The notes under the pieces were generated by a model that did not search any database, was not told the DNA's origin, and was given only the letters and a program-made list of their open reading frames with translations. DNA of 64,000 nt, from contig JAEUSY010000025.1 in NCBI GenBank assembly GCA_016788295.1, positions 62,001 through 126,000 on the forward strand. Reading direction: 5' to 3'. Shown in pieces: positions 27,458 to 34,258 of this stretch. Each line of letters opens with the position of its first letter. Within the stretch, counting starts at the first letter, position 1. The DNA is from Flavobacteriales bacterium. Its GTDB lineage: Bacteria; Bacteroidota; Bacteroidia; Flavobacteriales_F; PHOS-HE28. A program made the translations under genes and the position numbers.

Positions 27458-28267
27458 ATGCAGTACGATCCCGTTAAGCGCCGACTGGGCGTGGTGTTCA
27501 ACAGCACTCCTTTCCTCCGCAAGTTCTTCTACCACCTGCTCGACCTGCTGTTGCTGCGGGCCTGGCACATCCAGCGCGAACTGCGCACCTGGGCGGCCGA
27601 CAAGCGCGACCGCGGACTGGCGATCTACGATGCCGGCGCGGGTTTCGGGCAATACACCTACTGGCTCAGTGGCCTTTCGCAGAAATGGAGCATCACCGCC
27701 ATTGATGTGAAAGATGAACAAGTGGCGGACTGCAACGCCTTCTTCCAACGCATCGGCAGGCCGCAGGTGAAGTTCGAAGTGGGCGATGTAACACAGTTCC
27801 AGCGCCCCGGAGCCTTTGAACTGGTGGTGTGCGTGGACGTGATGGAGCATATCCTCGAGGACGAGGCCGCACTACGCTGCTACAGCACCAGCCTGAAACC
27901 GGGCGGCATGCTCATCATCAGCACCCCCAGCGACCAGGGCGGCAGCGATGTACACGAAGAGGGCGAAGGCTCATTCATCGAAGAGCACGTACGCGACGGC
28001 TACAACATCGACGACATCCGCGCCAAGGCCCTGCGCAACGGTTTCAGCAAGGTGGAAGCGCGCTACAGCTACGGCGCACTCGGCAAGATCAGCTGGAAGC
28101 TCAGCATGAAGTGGCCGCTGCTTATGCTTCAGGCCAGCAAACTGTTCTTCATCGTGCTGCCGTTCTACTACCTCCTCGCCTACCCCATCGCCTTTGTGCT
28201 GAACATGGCCGATGTGCGGATGAAGCACCTCACTGGGACGGGACTGATCGTGAAGGCGTGGAAGTAG
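27458..28267 (+). CDS. Class I SAM-dependent methyltransferase
   Basis: 269 residues. Motif I is YDAGAGFGQYTYWL at about residue 60, followed by the acidic end of strand 2 (ITAIDVKDEQ), motif II/III VCVDVMEHILEDE and PGGMLIISTPS. Domain Methyltransf_11/23. The C-terminal part (about 215-255) is hydrophobic and may be membrane-embedded, which suggests a lipid or lipid-linked substrate; that is inference. Sits between rbfA and the FtsX/LolE-like permease, 6 bases after rbfA. Confidence 0.85.
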   Translation: MQYDPVKRRLGVVFNSTPFLRKFFYHLLDLLLLRAWHIQRELRTWAADKRDRGLAIYDAGAGFGQYTYWLSGLSQKWSITAIDVKDEQVADCNAFFQRIGRPQVKFEVGDVTQFQRPGAFELVVCVDVMEHILEDEAALRCYSTSLKPGGMLIISTPSDQGGSDVHEEGEGSFIEEHVRDGYNIDDIRAKALRNGFSKVEARYSYGALGKISWKLSMKWPLLMLQASKLFFIVLPFYYLLAYPIAFVLNMADVRMKHLTGTGLIVKAWK

Positions 28268-28268
28268 C

Positions 28269-28304
28269 CATGTGCTCATGGGCACATGTGCTCATTAGCA
28301 CATG
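28269..28304 (+). other. Two overlapping hairpins before the permease gene
   Basis: CATGTGC (28269-28275) pairs with GCACATG (28282-28288). The overlapping CATGTGCT (28285-28292) pairs with AGCACATG (28297-28304) around a 4-base loop. Because bases 28285-28288 belong to both stems, the two cannot form together. The element fills the gap between the methyltransferase stop and the permease ATG at 28310. Confidence 0.5.
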
Positions 28305-28309
28305 ACGCG

Positions 28310-29539
28310 ATGAACCTCCCCCTCCTCTTCGCCCGCCGCTATCTGCTGGCCAAGCGGTCCACCAACGCGATCAACGTCATCACGCTGATCAGCATCGTGG
28401 TGATCGCGGTGGTAACGGCCGCCATGGTGGTGGTGCTGAGCGCGATGAACGGGATCAACGACCTCGTCGACAAGCTCTACAGCCCCTTCGACCAGGACAT
28501 CACCATCACACCGGCCGAGGGCAAGACCTTCGATCGCAGCGCCGTTCCTCTGGACAGCCTGCTTGCCATGCCTGCGGTACACAACGGCAGCTGGACCATT
28601 GAAGAGAACGTGCTGCTGCGCTGCGGCGATCAGCAGGCCGTGGCCACCCTGAAGGGCGTGGAGCCGCAGTTCATGGCCATGAGCGATATGCCCGCGCACC
28701 TCTACACCGGCAAGGCGCAGCTGGAAGGCCGCAGTGGACCCGCGGCGATATTGGGCATCGGGTTGAAAGTGGAACTGGACGTGCCCTTGGACGATGGCGT
28801 GCTGGAGCCGCTGGAGATCAGTGCGCCGGTGCGGGGCCGCAAGCTGAGCCGCGACCGACAAGGTGCCTTCGAGCATACGGCTGTTGCCGTGGCTGGATCG
28901 TTCAGCCTTAACATGGAGTTCGACTCCAAGTACGCGCTGGTGCCCATCGATCTCGCCGATTCGCTGCTGCACTACCGCGGTGCGGTGAGCGCACTGGAAC
29001 TGCAACTGGCCCCTGGAGCCCAGTTGGACCGCACTGCCAAGGCCATCCAGCACCAACTGGGATCACGGTTCGTGGTACGCACGCGCTACCAGAAAAACGC
29101 CCTGATGTACCGCACCAACGCCACCGAGAAGCGCATCACCTACCTGCTGCTCACCTTCATCGGTCTCATCGGTGCCTTCAACATCATCGCCTCGCTCACC
29201 ATGATGATGATCGAGAAGAAGCAGGACATGCGCACGTTGATGGGCATGGGCGCCGCCGGGCAACTGGTGCGCCGCATCTTCCTGTACGAGGGCCTGCTGA
29301 TCGTGGCCGTGGGCATCGTGGCCGGACTGGTGGTGGGTGGCGGCATCTGCTGGGCCCAACAGCGCTTCGGGCTCGTCCCCATGGAAGGCACCATGGTGGA
29401 GGCCTTCCCGGTAAAGGTGATCTGGACGGACCTCTTGCTGGTGGTGGCCACGGTGCTGGCCATCGGGCTGCTGGCCACGCGGGTGCCGCTGCGTGCGCTC
29501 AGCAGACGGTTCCTTCACGCGGCATCCACCTCCGCGTAG
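28310..29539 (+). CDS. FtsX/LolC-LolE-like ABC transporter permease
   Basis: 409 residues. An N-terminal helix (about 23-46, VITLISIVVIAVVTAAMVVVL), a large periplasmic MacB-type domain (about 50-260) and three C-terminal helices (about 275-300, 325-350, 375-395) typical of lipoprotein-releasing permeases. RRYLLAKRSTNAINVITLIS is the conserved LolC/E start. No ATPase (LolD-like) lies next to it. A role in moving lipoproteins to the outer membrane is inferred. The 3' end overlaps the convergent dihydrouridine synthase gene by 25 bases. Confidence 0.88.
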   Translation: MNLPLLFARRYLLAKRSTNAINVITLISIVVIAVVTAAMVVVLSAMNGINDLVDKLYSPFDQDITITPAEGKTFDRSAVPLDSLLAMPAVHNGSWTIEENVLLRCGDQQAVATLKGVEPQFMAMSDMPAHLYTGKAQLEGRSGPAAILGIGLKVELDVPLDDGVLEPLEISAPVRGRKLSRDRQGAFEHTAVAVAGSFSLNMEFDSKYALVPIDLADSLLHYRGAVSALELQLAPGAQLDRTAKAIQHQLGSRFVVRTRYQKNALMYRTNATEKRITYLLLTFIGLIGAFNIIASLTMMMIEKKQDMRTLMGMGAAGQLVRRIFLYEGLLIVAVGIVAGLVVGGGICWAQQRFGLVPMEGTMVEAFPVKVIWTDLLLVVATVLAIGLLATRVPLRALSRRFLHAASTSA

Positions 29540-30507
29540 GTCGACTTCACCTCATCGAGGATCGCCTCGATGTTCGCCGGTTCGCGCTCGGTGCACAAGC
29601 GCAACCGCACTTCCTTCACATTGGGCAGGCCCTTGAGGTAGTTGCCATAGTGGCGGCGCATCTCCACCACGCCCTCCCACGGACCCTTCCACGCGATGGA
29701 GGTGAGCAGGTGCTGGCGGGCGGCCTCCACACGGTCGGCTACGGTGGGCGCCGGGCGGTGCGTGCCCGTGGCCATGTAGTGCTTGATCTCGTTGAAGATC
29801 CACGGATGGCCGATGCTCGCGCGGCCGATCATCACGCCGTCCACGCCGTAACGGGCGCGGTTCTCCACGGCCTTCTCCGGCGTGTCCACATCACCGTTGC
29901 CGAAGATGGGGATGTGCATGCGCGGATTGTTCTTCACCTCGCCGATCAGCGTCCAATCGGCAGGGCCCTTGTAGAGCTGGGCACGCGTACGGCCGTGGAT
30001 GCTGAGGGCCTGGATGCCCACGTCCTGCAGGCGCTCGGCCACCTCAATGATGTTCTTGCTCCTGTCATCCCAGCCCAGGCGCGTCTTCACGGTCACGGGC
30101 AGCTTCACGGCCTTCACCACCTTCTCGGTGAGGCGCACCATCTTGTCCACGTCGAGCAGCAGGCACGCGCCAGCGCCCTTGCTCACCACCTTGTGCACAG
30201 GGCAGCCGTAGTTGATGTCGATGAGATTGGGCTTGGCTGCCTCTGCAATGCGGGCGGCCTCCTCCATGGCGTCCTCGCTGCCCCCGAAGAGCTGGATGCC
30301 GATGGGGCGCTCTGCCTCGAAGATGTCGAGCTTCTTCAGCCCCTTGGCGGCATTTCGAATGAGGCCCTCGCTGCTGATGAACTCGGTGTACATCAGGTCA
30401 GCCCCATGTTCCTTGCACAGCATACGGAACGGCGGATCACTGACATCTTCCATGGGCGCCAGCAACAACGGGAATTCGGGGAGGATGATGGGGCCTATAC
30501 GGGGCAT
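29515..30507 (-). CDS. tRNA-dihydrouridine synthase (DusB type)
   Basis: 330 residues. FMN-binding TIM barrel with LAPMEDVSDPPFRMLCKEHGADLMYTEFIS, DINYGCPVHKVVSKGAGACLL (catalytic Cys in GCP), VTVKTRLGWDD and GVMIGRASIGHPWIF. Dus enzymes reduce uridine in the tRNA D loop. The sequence resembles the DusB subfamily; which uridine it modifies is not proven. The ATG at 30507 (MPRIGPIILPEFPLLLAPM) is supported by the -7 box 14 bases before it. Confidence 0.93.
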   Translation of the reverse strand: MPRIGPIILPEFPLLLAPMEDVSDPPFRMLCKEHGADLMYTEFISSEGLIRNAAKGLKKLDIFEAERPIGIQLFGGSEDAMEEAARIAEAAKPNLIDINYGCPVHKVVSKGAGACLLLDVDKMVRLTEKVVKAVKLPVTVKTRLGWDDRSKNIIEVAERLQDVGIQALSIHGRTRAQLYKGPADWTLIGEVKNNPRMHIPIFGNGDVDTPEKAVENRARYGVDGVMIGRASIGHPWIFNEIKHYMATGTHRPAPTVADRVEAARQHLLTSIAWKGPWEGVVEMRRHYGNYLKGLPNVKEVRLRLCTEREPANIEAILDEVKSTYAEVDAA

Positions 30508-30521
30508 GCGGTTGCGGTGCG

Positions 30522-30529
30522 CAAAAGTA
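30522..30529 (-). promoter_or_regulatory. -7 box for the dihydrouridine synthase gene
   Basis: TACTTTTG on the minus strand, an exact TAnnTTTG, 14 bases before the ATG at 30507. The rest of the gap 30530-30652 shows no other feature. Confidence 0.6.
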
Positions 30530-30652
30530 CGACCGCCTTGTGGGGCGTGGTGAGGCCACATCCCGGGCACGGCTTCAGCAATGGCCTGTCCGCAATGGTC
30601 ACGCACAGCCACGAACGATGACTCTTGTGCAGTGAAAGACAGACTGGACCGT

Positions 30653-31327
30653 TCAGTTCATCACAGGAGTGAGGTCGCCAATACGCAGGGGAAAGGCGCG
30701 TCGTATGGCCGCTATTCGTTGACGGTCCTGCGGATCATGCTCCAACAGTTCGCTGAAGTCCTTTCTAAAAGCCTTCTTGGCGAGCGCGTTCCGTTGATCG
30801 TTCACAGCGCGTTCCATGACATCCTGCACCATGATGTAATAGGCATAGGGCGTGTTGCCTGCCGTTTGAATCGTCATTTGAGCACTGGCCGGAGGTTCGC
30901 GGTACGGACCGATGTGCTTTACGGCCTCCATACGCTGCTCCCAAAGCGAACGTTCATCACCTGCTCCCAGCTGTGCCATGCGTTGCAGGCACAACGCTTC
31001 CGTAACCAGCATGAACTGCGGAAGGTCCGGCCGGTCGTCGGGGTTGGTAAGGAAGTCCATGGCAGTAGCGTGCAATTGATCCAGTGTGCTGGGCTGTCCG
31101 TTGACGAGGAGCTCACCGGCAGCGTTCACCTGAACGGCCAACATGTTCCGCGGGTGTACAGGTCCTGGAGGCGCCGAGCTGTTGGGTGCGAGCAGGCGCT
31201 GAAGGCCCACATCAAGGTCCATGGTGGTGGTCACCAGGAAGAAAATGAGCAGCAGGAAGGCGATGTCGGCCATGGAGCCGGCATTGATGCCCACATGACG
31301 GCGGCGGAGGGTGATGGAAGTACGCAT
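30653..31327 (-). CDS. ExbD/TolR-like biopolymer transporter (third copy)
   Basis: 224 residues. A short basic N-terminus, one membrane helix with INAGSMADIAFLLLIFFLVTTTMD (key membrane Asp in MADIAF), then a periplasmic domain. ExbD and ExbB form the proton-driven motor that powers TonB receptors. The first 50 residues match the ExbD gene at 31905 almost exactly, but the rest diverges, pointing to local gene conversion or recent duplication. Last gene of the exbB locus, separated by a strong hairpin. Confidence 0.85.
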   Translation of the reverse strand: MRTSITLRRRHVGINAGSMADIAFLLLIFFLVTTTMDLDVGLQRLLAPNSSAPPGPVHPRNMLAVQVNAAGELLVNGQPSTLDQLHATAMDFLTNPDDRPDLPQFMLVTEALCLQRMAQLGAGDERSLWEQRMEAVKHIGPYREPPASAQMTIQTAGNTPYAYYIMVQDVMERAVNDQRNALAKKAFRKDFSELLEHDPQDRQRIAAIRRAFPLRIGDLTPVMN

Positions 31328-31394
31328 GTTGGCCCAACGAGCGCGCGTGCTGCCGCAGTGTGGGCACAACGGGCATCGGCACTCGCGAGAACAG

Positions 31395-31423
31395 GAACGG
31401 CCGCCCGAGAGGGGCGGCCGTTC
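31395..31423 (-). other. 12-bp hairpin inside the exbD cluster
   Basis: Perfect stem GAACGGCCGCCC/GGGCGGCCGTTC with a 5-base loop in the 118-base gap between two exbD genes. No strong T tract follows on the minus strand (CTGTTCTCG), so it may attenuate transcription or protect the upstream mRNA rather than terminate fully. Confidence 0.55.
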
Positions 31424-31445
31424 GATGCAATGGTCGGTTCAGGGA

Positions 31446-31901
31446 TCAGCGACCCTGGCCCGTGCTGTAGTTGATCTTCAGGGCGTTGGCCTTGCGCAGC
31501 TCCTGCTTCACATCGGTGACGATCTTCATGTTCGTCTCCTTATCCACCTTCAACGAGCGGGTGATCTTCGGTTGCAGCACTTCGTCGCGGCGCTCGTTGC
31601 CGGCCTTCACCCAAGGGTCCAGTTCCTCCAATTTGGCGTACTGGTCATTCAGCTGAATGAGGGGCTCGGTACCCAGTGCAGCACTGGTCGGCGGGCCGAT
31701 GTAGACGTAGTCCACCAGCGCCTTGTCCTCCAGCTTGGTCACTTCCGTTGCTTCGGGCAGGGTGATCTTCACTTTCAGGTCCGTTTCACGCATCACGGTT
31801 GTCACCATGAAGAAGAAGAGGAGCATGAAGATGATGTCGGGCAGCGACGCGGTACTGATCGCGGGCGTGGCTTTTCCTCCTTTATCCTTGAATCGTGACA
31901 T
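31446..31901 (-). CDS. ExbD/TolR-like biopolymer transporter (second copy)
   Basis: 151 residues, the usual ExbD length. One membrane helix (SLPDIIFMLLFFFMVTTVM, with the critical Asp in LPDIIF) and a periplasmic domain rich in charged residues. It is clearly different from the two other copies flanking it, both of which have MADIAF and a longer tail. Starts 3 bases after the preceding exbD stop, so the two are tightly coupled. Confidence 0.9.
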   Translation of the reverse strand: MSRFKDKGGKATPAISTASLPDIIFMLLFFFMVTTVMRETDLKVKITLPEATEVTKLEDKALVDYVYIGPPTSAALGTEPLIQLNDQYAKLEELDPWVKAGNERRDEVLQPKITRSLKVDKETNMKIVTDVKQELRKANALKINYSTGQGR

Positions 31902-31904
31902 GGC

Positions 31905-32636
31905 TCAGCTCGGTTTCTTGGTCACGTCAACCGGTTCGGCCTCTGAGATACGTTGGGGGAACACCAAGCGGATGGCCTTGATGATCGCCTTGTCCTCGTC
32001 GGTCTTGTCATCGAGCTCGGTGAACTTGCGCCCGAACTTCTCCTTGCACAGATCATCACGCAGTTCGCGGATGCCTGCCTCCAGTTCGTTCTGCACCTTC
32101 ACATACATGTCGTAGCTCGTTTTTGAGCCGGTCTGCAGGGAGATCACCGCGTTCGGAGGAAGCTCGTTGTATTCACCGAGCAGGCGCACAGCGGCCAAAC
32201 GGTCCTCCCACTTCTCCATCAACTTCTGGTAGTCGTCCTTCAGCTTGGGGTCGCTGGTGGAGGCCACGCCAGAGCGGTACTCGGCGATCTTCTGCTGGCA
32301 CTCGGCGCTGGTCACACGGCGCTTCTCGGGCAGGTCGATGTTGTTGGACGGGTTGGTCATGAACTCCTTGGCACCGGCCCGGAGCTCCTTGATGTCCATC
32401 ATATTTCCTTCCACGAGGAGCATGTCCGCATCGTTGATGAGCACTTCGTACACATCACGCTTGTTCACGTCCATCTTCACGTCCTCAACGACCACCGGCG
32501 GAAGCAGGCGCAGGATGCCCGAATCCGTATCCATGGTGGTGGTCACCAGGAAGAAGATGAGCAGCAGGAAGGCGATGTCGGCCATGGAGCCGGCATTGAT
32601 CTCCTGCACACCACCTATCTTTTTACGCTTGAGCAT
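31905..32636 (-). CDS. ExbD/TolR-like biopolymer transporter (first copy)
   Basis: 243 residues: basic start (MLKRKKIGGVQE), membrane helix with NAGSMADIAFLLLIFFLVTTTMD, then an unusually long periplasmic part (about 190 residues) with charged coiled-coil-like stretches (YRSGVASTSDPKLKDDYQKL). The long ExbD variant recurs in Bacteroidota exbB loci. It lies 6 bases after the small four-helix protein gene, within the operon. Confidence 0.9.
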   Translation of the reverse strand: MLKRKKIGGVQEINAGSMADIAFLLLIFFLVTTTMDTDSGILRLLPPVVVEDVKMDVNKRDVYEVLINDADMLLVEGNMMDIKELRAGAKEFMTNPSNNIDLPEKRRVTSAECQQKIAEYRSGVASTSDPKLKDDYQKLMEKWEDRLAAVRLLGEYNELPPNAVISLQTGSKTSYDMYVKVQNELEAGIRELRDDLCKEKFGRKFTELDDKTDEDKAIIKAIRLVFPQRISEAEPVDVTKKPS

Positions 32637-32642
32637 GTGTGG

Positions 32643-33035
32643 TCACTTCATCAGTCGGGTGATCTCGCCATAGATGATGGCGCCCACGGCACCGGCCATG
32701 GCGACATACAACATGATGAGACCCGTGCCGATCCATTTGGATGTGCCTTCCGAGATGTTCCAGCCCGGTTGTACCGAACCGTCGGCCAGCACATAGGCCG
32801 CCACCAGCAGACCGAGGAACCCCCCGATACCGATGAGCGACTTCTTGCTGAGCGCTGTGAAGGAGAAGATCACGGCCGTTGCAGCGCTTAGGCCGAAAGC
32901 GATGTACGTGATCCACAGACCACCGTCGATGCCCGTCTCGTTACCCGAGAAGATCATCACGGTAAAGATGATGCCTAGCACGGCCACGGCCCATTGGGCG
33001 ATCCGGCCGATCATGGCGGAGCCTTGATGGTTCAT
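32643..33035 (-). CDS. Small four-helix membrane protein of the ExbB/ExbD locus
   Basis: 130 residues with four hydrophobic helices (about 9-28, 38-60, 66-85, 101-122). No catalytic motif. It sits between exbB and the exbD copies, 6 bases from each, which suggests it is a component or stabiliser of the motor. I know no characterised homologue; this gene order is seen in related Bacteroidota loci. Confidence 0.8.
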   Translation of the reverse strand: MNHQGSAMIGRIAQWAVAVLGIIFTVMIFSGNETGIDGGLWITYIAFGLSAATAVIFSFTALSKKSLIGIGGFLGLLVAAYVLADGSVQPGWNISEGTSKWIGTGLIMLYVAMAGAVGAIIYGEITRLMK

Positions 33036-33041
33036 GGGTGC

Positions 33042-33806
33042 TTAGTGCTTGCTGATGTTGGACTTCACGAGCAGGTCCACCAGGCTGATGGAAGCCTCTT
33101 CCATTTGGCCGGTGATGCTGTCGATCTTGCTCACCAGGTAGTTGTAGAAGATCTGCAGGATGATGGCCACGATCAGACCGAACACCGTGGTGAGCAGTGC
33201 CACTTTGATACCACTTGCCACGATGGCAGGGCTGATGTTGTTGGCCGCTGCGATCTGGTCGAAGGCGAAGATCATCCCGATAACGGTTCCCAAGAAGCCC
33301 AACATGGGGGCCAGGGCGATGAACAGGCTGATCCAGGAAAGGCCGCGCTCCAGGCGACCCACTTCCACGCCACCGTATGCGACAATGCTCTTCTCGGCGA
33401 TATCCACGCCCTCGTTGGCGCGATCGAGGCCTTGGTAGAAGATGCCGGCGATGGGACCGCGGGTATTGCGGCACACTTCCTTGGCACCGTTCACACCACC
33501 GCTCTTCAGCGCATCCTCCACACTGCTCAGCAGCTTGGTGGTATTGGTGCTGGCCATGTTCAGGTAGATGATACGCTCGATCACGATGGCGAGGCCCAGG
33601 ATCAGGCAGATCAATACGGGGGCCATCCAGATCGGATCACCCTCAATGAAACGCTGCTTGAACATTTGATGGCCGCCCACCTCTTCGGCGTCGGCAGCGA
33701 CTTCGGTCTCGGCGGCTGCAGGGGTTTCCTGTGCCATGACCGGGGTGGTGAGCAGGCTGATGCCCATCAGGCCAGCCATGCAGAGGGTCAGGAATTTGCG
33801 TACCAT
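33042..33806 (-). CDS. ExbB/TolQ/MotA-like proton channel protein
   Basis: 254 residues. The N-terminus has a signal-like hydrophobic segment (MVRKFLTLCMAGLMGISLLTTPVMAQ), then an acidic Ala/Glu stretch, one membrane helix (about 68-90) and the two conserved proton-channel helices (LSWISLFIALAPMLGFLGTVIGMIFAFDQI and IKVALLTTVFGLIVAIILQIFYNY). Together with ExbD it uses the proton gradient to drive TonB. First gene of the locus; the start at 33806 is chosen for its signal-like N-terminus. Confidence 0.92.
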   Translation of the reverse strand: MVRKFLTLCMAGLMGISLLTTPVMAQETPAAAETEVAADAEEVGGHQMFKQRFIEGDPIWMAPVLICLILGLAIVIERIIYLNMASTNTTKLLSSVEDALKSGGVNGAKEVCRNTRGPIAGIFYQGLDRANEGVDIAEKSIVAYGGVEVGRLERGLSWISLFIALAPMLGFLGTVIGMIFAFDQIAAANNISPAIVASGIKVALLTTVFGLIVAIILQIFYNYLVSKIDSITGQMEEASISLVDLLVKSNISKH

Positions 33807-33865
33807 GTTCGCGTTGTTGATCAGAGTGAGGGTTGTTGTCGGTGTTGGTTCCGTTGGGTCCTTTT

Positions 33866-33886
33866 CAATGGCGGAGAGAGAGGGAT
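33866..33886 (-). repeat. 21-bp repeat of the tRNA-Ser 3' end (copy 1, remnant)
   Basis: The 21 bases here are identical to 34040-34060, which hold the 3' T-arm, acceptor stem and CCA of the tRNA-Ser gene. The rest of a tRNA is not present beside this copy. It looks like a tRNA-tail duplication or an old integration site. Confidence 0.7.
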
Positions 33887-33910
33887 GGGCCTTCCCTGCG
33901 GTCGGCATTT

Positions 33911-34031
33911 CCCATAATGGGAGGCTTCATCCCACCTACATGGCCGTTCCGGCCATAGGACATTGTCGTTGCCATCTTGTCCAAGCGAGCTTGGCCATCT
34001 GTCACCGCCAATGCCCTTGCGGCTTCGCCGC
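33911..34031. repeat. Palindrome-rich spacer between the two tRNA-tail repeats
   Basis: Four perfect short hairpins: CCCAT-A-ATGGG (33911-33921), TGGCCG-TTC-CGGCCA (33941-33955), CCAAGC-GA-GCTTGG (33981-33994) and GCGGC-TTC-GCCGC (34019-34031). No plausible protein is encoded. The region could be an untranslated RNA, a small mobile-element remnant or the exbB leader. Confidence 0.5.
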
Positions 34032-34042
34032 TGTAGGTGCAA

Positions 34043-34134
34043 TGGCGGAGAGAGAGGGATTCGAACCCCCGATACCCTTTGACAGGTATACGCACTTTCC
34101 AGGCGCGCGCCTTCGACCACTCGGCCATCTCTCC
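34043..34134 (-). tRNA. tRNA-Ser (anticodon GGA)
   Basis: Minus strand from 34134. The acceptor stem GGAGAGA pairs with TCTCTCC, the D arm is GCCGAGTGGTCGAAGGC, and the anticodon loop CTGGAAA gives GGA. A long class II variable arm (TATACC...GGGTAT) is typical of serine tRNA; then the T loop TTCGAAT, a discriminator G and an encoded CCA (34043-34045). Reads codons UCU/UCC. A TAATTTGG box lies about 40 bases upstream. Confidence 0.96.
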
Positions 34135-34147
34135 TACTGTGTTTTTC

Positions 34148-34162
34148 GGGGGCACCTCCCCC
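34148..34162 (-). other. Short G5/C5 hairpin in the tRNA-Ser leader
   Basis: GGGGG and CCCCC enclose 5 bases between the promoter box and the mature tRNA 5' end. Possibly a processing guide in the precursor. There is no T tract on the transcribed strand, so it is not a terminator. Confidence 0.35.
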
Positions 34163-34173
34163 TTAGCGGGCGG

Positions 34174-34181
34174 CCAAATTA
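34174..34181 (-). promoter_or_regulatory. -7 box for tRNA-Ser
   Basis: TAATTTGG on the minus strand, about 39 bases upstream of the mature tRNA. It lies in a 15-bp sequence that is identical at 41395-41409. Confidence 0.45.
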
Positions 34182-34258
34182 CAAAAAGGATGCACGGTGC
34201 TACGGCTGAACAGAAAGCGGTGGAAAGCGGCCAGTATGCGGTAAACAGGGGTGGCATG

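Noticed and set aside
34148..34162. Terminator reading of the G5/C5 hairpin near tRNA-Ser
   Set aside because: No T tract follows on the transcribed strand; it lies between the promoter and the tRNA.
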